Part shown: piece by piece, positions 42,927-51,681 of the stretch
How the letters are laid out: each line of letters begins with the position of its first letter
Numbering within the stretch: position 1 is the first letter of the stretch
NCBI GenBank assembly: GCA_900548905.1
Contig: URMK01000033.1
Location: forward strand, 6,213-70,212
Source: an uncultured Lachnospiraceae bacterium
GTDB taxonomy: Bacteria; Bacillota; Clostridia; Lachnospirales; Lachnospiraceae
DNA: 64,000 nt
Reading direction: 5' to 3'
Program-made: the position numbers and the translations under genes
The notes under the pieces: generated by a model
The model's input: only the letters and a program-made list of their open reading frames with translations
Told to the model about the DNA's origin: nothing
The model's database searches: none

Positions 42927-44738
42927 ATGGACTTATCCGTTAAAAAACAAAAAATCATAGCGGCGGCGGTTACCCTGGCGGCAATTATATGGCTTCCGCA
43001 GATGCTTCTGTCTTCAGGAAAGGGACTGGATTTCAGCAACAGCTTCCTTTCCGTCCTTCTCTGGGCATTGAGCTTCCCGGCAGTGGATAAGGCCCTTTGG
43101 AAGGACGGAAGCCTGCAAGAGAAAAAAGGCTGGAGCTTTTTCTTTGCGTTTGTTTTTGTTCTTGCCTGCCTGTTCGGCCGCCGGCTGGAATCGGCGGGAT
43201 ATGTGGATTTTACGGATTGGGGTATGTGGATCTCCATCCCTTTTCTTACCTTCTTCTTCGGCCTGCTGATAGGAAGACTGTGGAAATGGCTGGAAGGGAA
43301 ACGGGTTCTTCCCGCTTATCAGGAGGGACGGACGCCTGAATACCGGAAAAACCTGGCGGTATTTCTTTTCTTCCTGGTGATTTGGGGAATTGTACTGCTG
43401 GCAGTGTATCCCGGTTTTTTTGTATACGATGCCCAGGATGAATTTAACCAGGTAGCTTTGCGTAGCTTTACCACCCATCATCCGCTGCTGCATGTATTGC
43501 TTCTGGGCGGGATTATCAGTCTGGGAAATAAACTGTTTTCTTCCTATAATATGGGCATTGCCCTTTATATGCTGTTTCAGATGGCGGTTATGGCAGGGTG
43601 CTTCACCTATGTGCTTTCTTTTTTCAGGAAAAGAGGAACCTCCGGGTGGTTTCGGGCAGCCGGTTTACTGTATTTCGCATTTTTTCCCGTCATTCAGATG
43701 TATGTGCTGTGTTCGGCCAAGGATACATTGTATTCAGCGGGAATGCTCCTGGTCATCGTCCTTCTTTTGCAGCTGTTTGAAGAAAGGGAAAGCGCCGTAT
43801 CCTGGAAAACATACGGCTTATTACTGGTTTCCCTGTTCGTTATGGCTGCCATGCGGCATAATGGCTTTTATATCCTGCTGCTGCTGATTCCCGTGACGGG
43901 GATTGGGGCCGATAAAAATAAAAGGAAGAAAGTGCTGGCGGCGGGAATCGGCGCATTGGCGCTGTACCTTCTGGTGACGGGCGGGCTTGGCAGGCTGCTG
44001 CATGCACAGGAAAATGGGGAAAATCAGGAAATGCTGACAGTTCCTATTCAGCAGCTGGCACGGGTTTACAGCTGCAGTCCCTCGGTGTTTACGAAAGAGG
44101 AGCGGGAAATACTGCTTACGTTCCTTCCGGAGGAGGCGCTGCAGCGTTATGCCCCTAAATTGTCCGACAGTGTGAAAATTGCTTTTAACAACGAAAGCTA
44201 CAAAGAGGATCCGTCACAGTTCTGGAAGCTGTGGTGGTCGGTGGGCAGGAAAGCGCCGGCAGCATATCTGAATGCCTGGCTGCTCACTTCCTTTGGCTTC
44301 TGGTATCCGGATGCGGTGATTGACGTATACCGGGGGAATACGGTGTTTACTTATACGTATGAGGACAGTTCCTATTTCGGTTTTGAAACGGAACTGCCGG
44401 GGGTGCGGGAGAGTAAAATACCTTTTCTGAACGAGTGGTTCCGCAGGCTGAGCCTGGAACTGTTTCAGCAGAAGGTGCCTGTGCTTTCCATGCTGTTTTC
44501 ACCGGGATTTCTGTTCCTGATCTATCTGTCCGGGCTGCTGTTCCTGATGAAACAGAAAGAATTCGGAAGGGTTCTGGCCTTTCTGCCGGTGGTGCTCAAT
44601 TGGGGGACGGTAATACTGGGGCCTACCTATCTGGTGAGGTATGTCCTGATATTCTGGTTTGCCCTGCCTGTTCTGGGGTATGTTGTAAGTACAGGGAAAT
44701 TATGCTATACTAATGGGAAAACTGACGTTTTCCCTTGA
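42927..44738 (+). CDS. DUF6020-family membrane protein
   Basis: This 603-residue protein has about thirteen transmembrane helices. The stretch FVYDAQDEFNQVALRSFTTHHPLLHVLLLGGIISLG is typical of the DUF6020 family, which looks like a GT-C enzyme with acidic residues and a histidine (HPLLH) in the first large loop. The function is not established. ATG 42927 was chosen over TTG 42900 as the first ATG; AAAGAGG directly precedes it. The last nine residues (TNGKTDVFP) come from a hairpin repeat that also encodes the stop codon. Confidence 0.8.
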   Translation: MDLSVKKQKIIAAAVTLAAIIWLPQMLLSSGKGLDFSNSFLSVLLWALSFPAVDKALWKDGSLQEKKGWSFFFAFVFVLACLFGRRLESAGYVDFTDWGMWISIPFLTFFFGLLIGRLWKWLEGKRVLPAYQEGRTPEYRKNLAVFLFFLVIWGIVLLAVYPGFFVYDAQDEFNQVALRSFTTHHPLLHVLLLGGIISLGNKLFSSYNMGIALYMLFQMAVMAGCFTYVLSFFRKRGTSGWFRAAGLLYFAFFPVIQMYVLCSAKDTLYSAGMLLVIVLLLQLFEERESAVSWKTYGLLLVSLFVMAAMRHNGFYILLLLIPVTGIGADKNKRKKVLAAGIGALALYLLVTGGLGRLLHAQENGENQEMLTVPIQQLARVYSCSPSVFTKEEREILLTFLPEEALQRYAPKLSDSVKIAFNNESYKEDPSQFWKLWWSVGRKAPAAYLNAWLLTSFGFWYPDAVIDVYRGNTVFTYTYEDSSYFGFETELPGVRESKIPFLNEWFRRLSLELFQQKVPVLSMLFSPGFLFLIYLSGLLFLMKQKEFGRVLAFLPVVLNWGTVILGPTYLVRYVLIFWFALPVLGYVVSTGKLCYTNGKTDVFP

Positions 44739-44798
44739 ATGCAGGGGCGCGGGCGAGCCGCATCCGGCGGGCTAATGGGAAAACTGACGTTTTCCCTT
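44710..44798 (+). repeat. Direct repeat of a hairpin at the 3' end of the DUF6020 gene
   Basis: A 27-bp sequence starting CTAATGGG occurs at 44710-44736 and again identically at 44772-44798. Each copy forms a perfect hairpin GGGAAAAC-TGAC-GTTTTCCC. Copy 1 is within the coding region and leads into the TGA stop. A third start, GCTAATGG, appears at 44815. Between the copies is a GC-rich spacer. Confidence 0.92.
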
Positions 44799-44835
44799 AA
44801 GTGTAAAGGCACGAGCTAATGGATTGGTATAATGA

Positions 44836-47487
44836 ATGAACAGAAAAATTAAGAAAAACCGGGCAATTGAATATATGATCCTCGCTTATGCGGCGGTGCT
44901 GATGCTTTTGATCGGGCCGCTGGGAATTTTCGACGGGACGCGGGAAATTGCGGGAAATGAGGCAGTGCAGGGAAAGACGGCGGCCGTGACGCAGGATTCC
45001 CGTATCCAGCAGGTCTTTATCGGTGATGGAGGCTATCTGGAAACAATCAGTATTTATGCCATACAAAATATATCACGTAAGGTGGTAACGCTGTCCATAT
45101 CGGATGAACGGGGAGAGGTGGTGTTTTCCCGTAAGGTTGCGCTGGACACCTATGAGGCGCCCGGCTTTTTTACCGTACCTGTGGAATTCCAGACGGTTTT
45201 GGGCAGAGCTTATGTGTGGGAAATCAGCCACCCGGAGGAAGCGGTGGAACTGGGATATCAGAAAACCGGCGAATCGGGTCTGGATATATACGGAAATTAT
45301 TATTTCTGCGGCAGCGATAAGGTGATAAACGAACAGGCGGGCGAGAATATCCTCATGCGTTTCCGGTATGCGGATAAGATGAGTTTCCCTAAGAAAGCCG
45401 CTATTCTATTCGGAATCGCCCTGGCGGCAGGTTTTCTTATGTTGTTGGTGGAGAATCATGCCAGAAAGAAAAAAAAGATCGGGGAAGTGAAGGTACAGCG
45501 GGTATTCCAGGGCATCTGCAATCCACTGATCCTGGCTGGTGCCGCTGTCTGGCTGGCGGCAGTATTTCCGTTTTCTTATTACGGCGGCGTTAAAGCGGAT
45601 AAAATGGTATATACGGCCGGGATTCTCGTGATGACGGCCCTGCTTTTGTATGTGGTAAATGCCCGGAGGGACAGCATTGCGCCGCTTTTCCCTCCTCTCC
45701 GGGAAACGGTGCTTAACAAAGGAATGGACTGGCTGCAGAGTATATTCTGGGCAGGAGCGCTTTGGGGCTGTATTGATTATGTAAATGCGATGTATAATAT
45801 CTATCAGGACTATGCTTACCGGAAGGTCCTGATTTACCTGGGGCTGGTGCTTCTTACCATGTGCGCCCCCAAATATGTGTTCCATTGGGGAAATCTGGTC
45901 TGGCTGGCGGTTTCGTCCGCGGCGGGTTATTGGTATTACCGCCCTTACCGCGGGATGGAAGAGCAGGACAGGCTTGCCATGCTAAATGCCGTCCTCTTTG
46001 CCGTTGCAGGCCTGGTGCTGATACAGCTGGTTATTCTAATATGGAAAAAGAAAACGGCATGGAGGCAGCTTAATCTGCCTTATACGATTCTTGTCGCCGT
46101 TTTTTTTGTTCTGCTGGTGGTATTCCGGAATACCAGAGGCTGGCCCATCTATATGGCAGCCGCTTTTGTCCTGCTTTATTTCTTTTACCTTTCCTGGGAA
46201 AAGAAAGAACGGTTTCTGGGAATACTCTGTAATGGGATCCTTTTTAATTTTTTCTGCGCGCTGGTGTTTGCCGTGCTGCGCAGGCCTTTCCGGGCATGGG
46301 GCTATTACCGGTATAATTTTGTGTTTCATACGGTGACCGTAACGGCCGCTTATCTCACACTGGTTATCTGTGCCCTGTTTGTGAAGCTGCTGATGCAGTA
46401 TCATAAATCCCGCAGGCTTTATACCTATTGGACAACAGCTTTGCTGTTTGGCATGGCGGTATCCTTCCTTCTGATGACGATGTCCAGAACCGGATATCTT
46501 GCGGCGGCGGCAATGGGGCTGGCGGTGCTGGTATTTGTTTCCCTGTTGTGTTACCGGGAGCGGTTTGCAGGCTTCCTGGGTAAAACGGGGCTTTTCGTGT
46601 TACTTGTGCTTTTGAGCTTTCCGGTAACCTATTCGGCGGTGCGCCTGATTCCGCCGCTGTATGACGACCCTTATATTTTTGAACTGGAAGCGAGTGACGA
46701 AGAATGGGCGCTGCACAAGGGAGACAAGGCGGATTCGGAAAATTATATTACCTTCCCCCGGTTTGCGTATTGTATGGATGTGAAGCTTTTTGGCGAGGAA
46801 CACAGTGTCGTCAGGAAATTCGTAGATACGTTTATGGCGTCTACGAGTGAGGTATCCTTTGCGCCGGAGAAAGATCGGCTGGAGGTAAAAGGCATTTCGG
46901 TTATGCTTGCGTCCGCCCGGGATGCGGGTGCAGCGGATGTTTTTGCAGAGGATACGGGGAATATACAGACAGCGGCGGATGCCGGGACAGCCGGCCCGGC
47001 GGAAGAAGAGGACGATTATTCCAATGGCCGGTTTGATATCTTCAAACGCTATATTTCCCATTGGAACCTGACCGGCCATGAGGAAATGGGAGTAGAGCTT
47101 GGGGATGGAACCCTCAGCGTCCACGCCCACAACACTTACTTACAGGTGATTCATGATCATGGGCTTATTACAGGCGTTATTTATCTGCTGCTGGGTATTG
47201 TGAGCCTTTTGCAGATGCTGCGTTATGCCTTGTCGCTCAGACAGACAGGCCGGCTTGCGGATTCGCAGCGCTGTCAGGATCCGTATGCCGCCCTTCCCCT
47301 TGCCATTTTCCTCGCATTTGCTGTCGCTGGCCTGGTGGAATGGCTGTTCCATCCCTGCAATCCGTTAGGGTTTACCACGATGGCGGTGCTGGCGCCGCTT
47401 CTTACATTCCGGAGCAAAACGAAGGATACCACGCTACGCGGCCCCGCTTTATTCAATAAGAAAAGAGTAAAAGAAAATGAAGGATAA
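44836..47487 (+). CDS. O-antigen ligase / O-oligosaccharyltransferase-like protein (Wzy_C superfamily)
   Basis: This 883-residue membrane protein has about fourteen helices. Helix 1 is followed by an extracytoplasmic, strand-rich domain (residues 35-190) before helix 2. Near the C-terminus, VHAHNTYLQVIHDHGLITGVIYLL is the catalytic-loop signature shared by WaaL ligases and PglL-type O-oligosaccharyltransferases, and SRTGYLAAA precedes it. A large acidic loop (residues 610-735) sits between them. The enzyme would move a finished glycan from undecaprenyl diphosphate to an acceptor, possibly a surface protein. No clear SD precedes ATG 44836. It overlaps the next gene by 11 bases. Confidence 0.85.
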   Translation: MNRKIKKNRAIEYMILAYAAVLMLLIGPLGIFDGTREIAGNEAVQGKTAAVTQDSRIQQVFIGDGGYLETISIYAIQNISRKVVTLSISDERGEVVFSRKVALDTYEAPGFFTVPVEFQTVLGRAYVWEISHPEEAVELGYQKTGESGLDIYGNYYFCGSDKVINEQAGENILMRFRYADKMSFPKKAAILFGIALAAGFLMLLVENHARKKKKIGEVKVQRVFQGICNPLILAGAAVWLAAVFPFSYYGGVKADKMVYTAGILVMTALLLYVVNARRDSIAPLFPPLRETVLNKGMDWLQSIFWAGALWGCIDYVNAMYNIYQDYAYRKVLIYLGLVLLTMCAPKYVFHWGNLVWLAVSSAAGYWYYRPYRGMEEQDRLAMLNAVLFAVAGLVLIQLVILIWKKKTAWRQLNLPYTILVAVFFVLLVVFRNTRGWPIYMAAAFVLLYFFYLSWEKKERFLGILCNGILFNFFCALVFAVLRRPFRAWGYYRYNFVFHTVTVTAAYLTLVICALFVKLLMQYHKSRRLYTYWTTALLFGMAVSFLLMTMSRTGYLAAAAMGLAVLVFVSLLCYRERFAGFLGKTGLFVLLVLLSFPVTYSAVRLIPPLYDDPYIFELEASDEEWALHKGDKADSENYITFPRFAYCMDVKLFGEEHSVVRKFVDTFMASTSEVSFAPEKDRLEVKGISVMLASARDAGAADVFAEDTGNIQTAADAGTAGPAEEEDDYSNGRFDIFKRYISHWNLTGHEEMGVELGDGTLSVHAHNTYLQVIHDHGLITGVIYLLLGIVSLLQMLRYALSLRQTGRLADSQRCQDPYAALPLAIFLAFAVAGLVEWLFHPCNPLGFTTMAVLAPLLTFRSKTKDTTLRGPALFNKKRVKENEG

Positions 47488-49360
47488 AGAAAAGAAGAAT
47501 ACGCGCCATTTTAATTATCAGTTGTTTTACCGCAGGACGGCACTGATCATTTACGATATCCTCAGCGTGACGGCATCCAGTTTTCTGGCTATTCTGCTTC
47601 GGTACGACATGCATCTGGATGAAATCCCGGATCAGTTCCTGATGCCAATCCGGAATTTCCTGCCGATAAACATCCTGCTGACTATGGGCATTTTCTATCT
47701 TTTCCGTTTGTACCACAGCCTGTGGGCATTCGCCGGCGAGAACGAAATGCAGAATCTGGTGATGTCCTGTTTTTTATCTGCGGTGGTTTCCGGTGTGGGG
47801 CTGAACCTGTTTAAGATATCAGGCAAGCCGGTGCCCGACAGCTATTATTTCATGTATTTGTTCCTGCTCATTACGTTTACCTTTATCAGCCGTTTTTCAT
47901 ACCGTTTCCTGAGAAGCCGAAAGCATAAGATACAAAACCGGAAAAATAATATTTCGGTCATGATAATCGGAGCGGGGGAAGCCGGCAATGCCCTGATAAA
48001 GGAAATTGTTACCAGCAATTACAGCACTATGGTCATCCGCTGTATCATCGATGATGATAAACAGAAGATGGGACAGTTCATCCAGGGGATTAAGGTGGTC
48101 GGCGGACGGGATAAAATCATCGAGTCCGCGGATCTGTTTGATATTGATGAGATTTTTGTCGCCATTCCTTCCGCACCGCCTACGGTTATAAGGGATATTC
48201 TGGATATCTGCAAGGAAACCAACTGCAAGCTGCGTTCCCTTCCGGGTATGTATCAGCTGGTGAACGGAGAAGTGAGCGTAAGCAAGCTGCGTGACGTGGA
48301 AGTGGAAGACCTTCTGGGAAGAGAGCCTATCCGGGTGGATCTGGACTCTATCCTGGGTTATGTACAGAATAAGGTAGTCATGGTTACCGGAGGAGGCGGA
48401 TCCATCGGCAGCGAATTGTGCCGGCAGATTGCATCCCATAAACCGGCGCAGCTGATTATTGTGGATATTTATGAAAATAATGCCTATGATATTCAGCAGG
48501 AGCTGATCATCAAGTATCCGGAGCTGAAGCTCACCGTGCTGATTGCGTCTGTACGGAATACCAAGCGCATCAATCATATTTTTGAAACCTATAAGCCGGA
48601 CATCGTATACCATGCGGCAGCTCACAAGCATGTGCCCCTCATGGAGGTAAGCCCCAATGAAGCCATAAAAAATAACGTGTTCGGCACATGGAAAACCGCC
48701 CAGGCTGCTGCCGTGAACGGAGTCAAAAAATTCGTCATGATTTCCACGGATAAGGCAGTGAACCCAACCAATATCATGGGGGCCAGCAAGCGTATCTGCG
48801 AAATGATCGTGCAGACCTTCAACAAACATTACGATACGGAATTTGTTGCCGTGCGCTTTGGAAACGTGCTGGGGAGCAACGGCAGCGTCATTCCCTTGTT
48901 TAAGAGACAGATCGAAGCGGGCGGCCCGGTTACGGTTACCCATCCGGATATCATCCGCTACTTTATGACCATACCGGAAGCGGTCTCCCTTGTCCTGCAG
49001 GCGGGAGCCTATGCCAGGGGCGGAGAGATTTTCATCCTGGATATGGGCGAGCCGGTGAAAATTCTGGATCTGGCTAAAAACCTGATCCGTCTGTCAGGCT
49101 ACAAGCTGGGAGAGGATATCCAAATCGAATTTACAGGCCTGCGTCCCGGGGAAAAGCTGTATGAAGAGCTTTTGATGGACGAGGAAGGAATGCAGGATAC
49201 GGCCAACCGGCTGATCCATATCGGCCGCCCCATCCAGTTGGACGAAAGAGAGTTTTTTATCCAGCTGAAACGTCTGGAGGATGCGTCCAGGGACGAGGTG
49301 GAAGATATCAGGCCTCTGGTGGCGCAGATTGTGCCCACCTATCTGTATCGGAAAGAATGA
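47477..49360 (+). CDS. Membrane UDP-N-acetylglucosamine 4,6-dehydratase (PglF/CapD/EpsC type)
   Basis: This 627-residue protein has four N-terminal helices (residues 15-135), a first Rossmann-like domain (VMIIGAGEAGNALIKEI) and a catalytic SDR domain (MVTGGGGSIGSELCRQI near residue 297). The active-site segment reads STDKAVNPTNIMGASK; methionine replaces the usual tyrosine, as in PglF, WbpM and CapD. It makes UDP-4-keto-6-deoxy-GlcNAc, the start of the bacillosamine-type route. It is distinct from the soluble PseB at 14462. Followed by a VOC-fold gene, a PglE-like transaminase, a PglC-like transferase and an ATP-grasp gene. Confidence 0.94.
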   Translation: MKDKEKKNTRHFNYQLFYRRTALIIYDILSVTASSFLAILLRYDMHLDEIPDQFLMPIRNFLPINILLTMGIFYLFRLYHSLWAFAGENEMQNLVMSCFLSAVVSGVGLNLFKISGKPVPDSYYFMYLFLLITFTFISRFSYRFLRSRKHKIQNRKNNISVMIIGAGEAGNALIKEIVTSNYSTMVIRCIIDDDKQKMGQFIQGIKVVGGRDKIIESADLFDIDEIFVAIPSAPPTVIRDILDICKETNCKLRSLPGMYQLVNGEVSVSKLRDVEVEDLLGREPIRVDLDSILGYVQNKVVMVTGGGGSIGSELCRQIASHKPAQLIIVDIYENNAYDIQQELIIKYPELKLTVLIASVRNTKRINHIFETYKPDIVYHAAAHKHVPLMEVSPNEAIKNNVFGTWKTAQAAAVNGVKKFVMISTDKAVNPTNIMGASKRICEMIVQTFNKHYDTEFVAVRFGNVLGSNGSVIPLFKRQIEAGGPVTVTHPDIIRYFMTIPEAVSLVLQAGAYARGGEIFILDMGEPVKILDLAKNLIRLSGYKLGEDIQIEFTGLRPGEKLYEELLMDEEGMQDTANRLIHIGRPIQLDEREFFIQLKRLEDASRDEVEDIRPLVAQIVPTYLYRKE

Positions 49361-49380
49361 CCGTTCAGACGTAACTGTTC
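49360..49380 (+). repeat. Two partial copies of the GTAAC..TTCAGAC motif
   Basis: ACCGTTCAGAC (49360-49370) is followed at once by GTAACTGTTC (49371-49380). The first overlaps the last base of the PglF-like stop codon. Confidence 0.65.
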
Positions 49381-49418
49381 CGATCTGCTGCATTCGGCTT
49401 ACCGCAGGAGGCATTATT

Positions 49419-49805
49419 ATGAAAATACATCATGTGGGCTACCTTGTGAAAAAGATAGACAAGGCGGCCGAAGAATTTGAAAAGCTGGGTTATATACGCC
49501 GGGGAGATATCACTGTCGACACGTACCGCAAGGTGGATATCCTGTTTCTGGAAAAAGATGGCTATGTGGTGGAACTGGTAAGCCCCAATGCGCCTGACAG
49601 CGTAGTTTCCGGCCTGATAAAGACTTATAAAAACGCGCCCTACCATATCTGCTATGAAAGCACAGCTTTCCGGGAAGATTTGGAGCGGCTCACCCAAAAC
49701 GGCTATGTGCAGATCGATCAGCCGGCGCCGGCGCCGGCTATCGGAAACCGGGAAGTCGTCTTTCTCCTGAACAGCCGGCTGGGTATGATAGAACTTCTTT
49801 CGTAA
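49419..49805 (+). CDS. VOC-superfamily (glyoxalase/epimerase-like) protein
   Basis: This 128-residue protein begins KIHHVGYLVKKIDKAAEEFEKLG, the typical opening of VOC proteins such as methylmalonyl-CoA epimerase, with a metal-binding His in HHVG and Glu in YVVELVSP; a second metal-ligand set would be HICYE (residues 71-75) and MIELLS at the end. A CAGGAGG site 7 bases upstream fixes the ATG. It lies between the 4,6-dehydratase and the transaminase of the bacillosamine-type block, where no VOC enzyme is needed in the classical route. Its stop codon lies within a GTAACCGTTCAGAC repeat motif. A role as sugar epimerase or in making an acyl donor is possible. Confidence 0.82.
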   Translation: MKIHHVGYLVKKIDKAAEEFEKLGYIRRGDITVDTYRKVDILFLEKDGYVVELVSPNAPDSVVSGLIKTYKNAPYHICYESTAFREDLERLTQNGYVQIDQPAPAPAIGNREVVFLLNSRLGMIELLS

Positions 49806-49815
49806 CCGTTCAGAC
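49802..49815 (+). repeat. GTAACCGTTCAGAC motif at the VOC gene stop codon
   Basis: The motif GTAACCGTTCAGAC contains the TAA stop of the VOC gene (49803-49805). The identical motif occurs on the opposite strand at 52687-52700. Confidence 0.75.
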
Positions 49816-49855
49816 AGAATCAAGTACGGATTCATCCGTGGAAATCGAGGTCAAT

Positions 49856-50992
49856 ATGGAACAAAAGGTACAAAGGGAAAAAATTTATCTTTCTTCCCCC
49901 ACGATGCATGGGGAAGAGCAGAAATTTGTGATGGAGGCATTTGATACCAACTGGGTCGCTCCGTTAGGCCCTAATGTAAACAGCTTCGAGAAGGAAATGG
50001 CGGCGTATACTGGCTGCGGATATGCGGCGGCACTGAGCGCGGGAACGGCGGCGATCCATCTGGCACTGCGTCTGATCGGCATACAGCCGGGGGACATTGT
50101 TTTTTCTTCCGACCTCACGTTTTCCGCCACTTGTAATCCTATCTGTTATGAAAAGGGAACGCCGGTATTTATCGATTCGGAAGAAGATACCTGGAACATG
50201 GATCCGCAAGCCCTGAAAAAGGCTTTTGACAAATACCCGCAGGTGAAAGCGGTTATCTGCGCCCATCTCTATGGTACACCGGCCAAAATTGATGAAATAC
50301 GGGCTCTCTGTGACAGTTATCACGTCCCTCTCATTGAGGACGCGGCAGAATCCTTAAGCGCAACCTTCCGGGGGCAGATGACCGGAACCTTCGGGGATTA
50401 CGGTATCTTTTCCTTTAACGGAAATAAAATCATCACCACCTCCGGAGGCGGTATGCTGGTATCCCGCGACGAAGCGGCCATCGAAAAAGCCCGTTTCCTC
50501 TCCACACAGGCGAGGGATAAAGCCAGACATTACCAGCATTCCCAGCTTGGCTTCAATTACCGGATGTCCAATGTGGTGGCAGGTATCGGCAGGGGGCAGC
50601 TTATTCATCTGGAAGAGCATAAGCAGAAAAAGAACGAGATATACAGGCAGTATAAAGAAGCCTTTGCTGATATTCCCGCCATTGCCATGAATCCCATGAA
50701 CCCGGACGGGGATGCCAATAACTGGCTGTCCTGCATGACTATTGATCCGGAAAGCGGCGTGACCCCTGATATGGTAATGGATGCGCTGGAGGCGGAAAAT
50801 ATCGAATCCCGTCCGATCTGGAAGCCCATGCACCTTCAGCCGTTTTATGAGAAGGCCGATTTTATCACGATGCAGGAAAACGGCAGCGTAGGAGAGCGGA
50901 TTTTTACAAAAGGATTCTGTCTTCCCAGCGATATCAAAAACACGCCGGAGGATATGGAATTCATTATCGGCATTGTACGGAAGTTTTTTTAA
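49856..50992 (+). CDS. UDP-4-amino-sugar transaminase (PglE/EpsN type)
   Basis: This 378-residue DegT-family aminotransferase begins IYLSSPTMHGEEQKFVMEAFDTNWVAPLGPN, the start typical for the PglE/EpsN/WbpE group. LSAGTAAIHLAL binds the cofactor, EDAAESLSA the pyridine ring, and the PLP lysine is K191 in FSFNGNKIITTSGGG. It should aminate the PglF-like product at C4. ATG 49856 follows GAGGT; an upstream GTG at 49838 is possible. The pathway context (4,6-dehydratase before, phosphoglycosyltransferase after) is strong. Confidence 0.92.
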   Translation: MEQKVQREKIYLSSPTMHGEEQKFVMEAFDTNWVAPLGPNVNSFEKEMAAYTGCGYAAALSAGTAAIHLALRLIGIQPGDIVFSSDLTFSATCNPICYEKGTPVFIDSEEDTWNMDPQALKKAFDKYPQVKAVICAHLYGTPAKIDEIRALCDSYHVPLIEDAAESLSATFRGQMTGTFGDYGIFSFNGNKIITTSGGGMLVSRDEAAIEKARFLSTQARDKARHYQHSQLGFNYRMSNVVAGIGRGQLIHLEEHKQKKNEIYRQYKEAFADIPAIAMNPMNPDGDANNWLSCMTIDPESGVTPDMVMDALEAENIESRPIWKPMHLQPFYEKADFITMQENGSVGERIFTKGFCLPSDIKNTPEDMEFIIGIVRKFF

Positions 50993-51037
50993 TCCCGGCA
51001 GGGGATTTCACGACAGTTCTTTAGAAAAGAGGTCAGG

Positions 51038-51673
51038 ATGTTTTATAAAAAGTTTGGTAAAAGATTGCTTGATTTTCTTCTTTCTTCCGTCGCCATTGTG
51101 GCAGTAAGCCCGATACTTCTGGTGGTTGCCGTTCTGGTGCGGGTAAAGCTGGGAAGCCCGGTGCTTTTCCATCAGGAACGTCCCGGAAGGAATGAAAAAA
51201 TATTTACCCTGTGCAAATTCCGTACCATGACAGATAAACGGGATAAGGACGGAAACCTTCTGCCGGATGCGGACAGGCTGACCAAATTCGGAAAGCTGCT
51301 CCGGTCTACCAGCCTGGATGAACTGCCGGAACTTTTTAATATCTGGAAAGGGGATATGAGCATCATCGGCCCCAGGCCTCTTTTGGTGTCCTATCTGCCC
51401 TGGTATACTAAGGAAGAACGGCTGCGCCATACGGTAAGACCCGGACTGACCGGGCTTGCCCAGGTTTCAGGGAGGAATTTCCTGGACTGGGACAGCCGGC
51501 TTGCCAAGGATGTGGAGTATGTGAAAAACCTTACTCTGGCTATGGATATCAGCGTTCTGGTAAAGACGGTGGCCGTCGTATTTGCCAGGGATGAGGTGGC
51601 GGAGGATACTTCCGTTTCAGAAGGAAATCTGGCGGAAATCCGGAAAAGAAGGCAGTCCGCCGGTAACGGTTGA
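51038..51673 (+). CDS. Short phosphoglycosyltransferase (PglC/EpsL type)
   Basis: This 211-residue protein is the monotopic form of bacterial sugar transferase: a re-entrant N-terminal helix (LLDFLLSSVAIVAVSPILL), FTLCKFRTM, the catalytic pair D94-E95 (STSLDELPELFNIWKGDMS) and IGPRPLL. It moves a phospho-sugar from UDP-sugar to undecaprenyl phosphate; in this context the likely substrate is a trideoxy-diamino sugar. A C-terminal tail of about 30 charged residues follows the core. The ATG has an AGAGGTCAGG leader. The ATP-grasp gene starts 8 bases after its stop. Confidence 0.93.
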   Translation: MFYKKFGKRLLDFLLSSVAIVAVSPILLVVAVLVRVKLGSPVLFHQERPGRNEKIFTLCKFRTMTDKRDKDGNLLPDADRLTKFGKLLRSTSLDELPELFNIWKGDMSIIGPRPLLVSYLPWYTKEERLRHTVRPGLTGLAQVSGRNFLDWDSRLAKDVEYVKNLTLAMDISVLVKTVAVVFARDEVAEDTSVSEGNLAEIRKRRQSAGNG

Positions 51674-51681
51674 GAGGTAAA

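Noticed and set aside
44828..44833. TATAAT just before the O-ligase-like gene as a promoter
   Set aside because: No -35 box was found at a proper distance, and transcription would start within the coding region.
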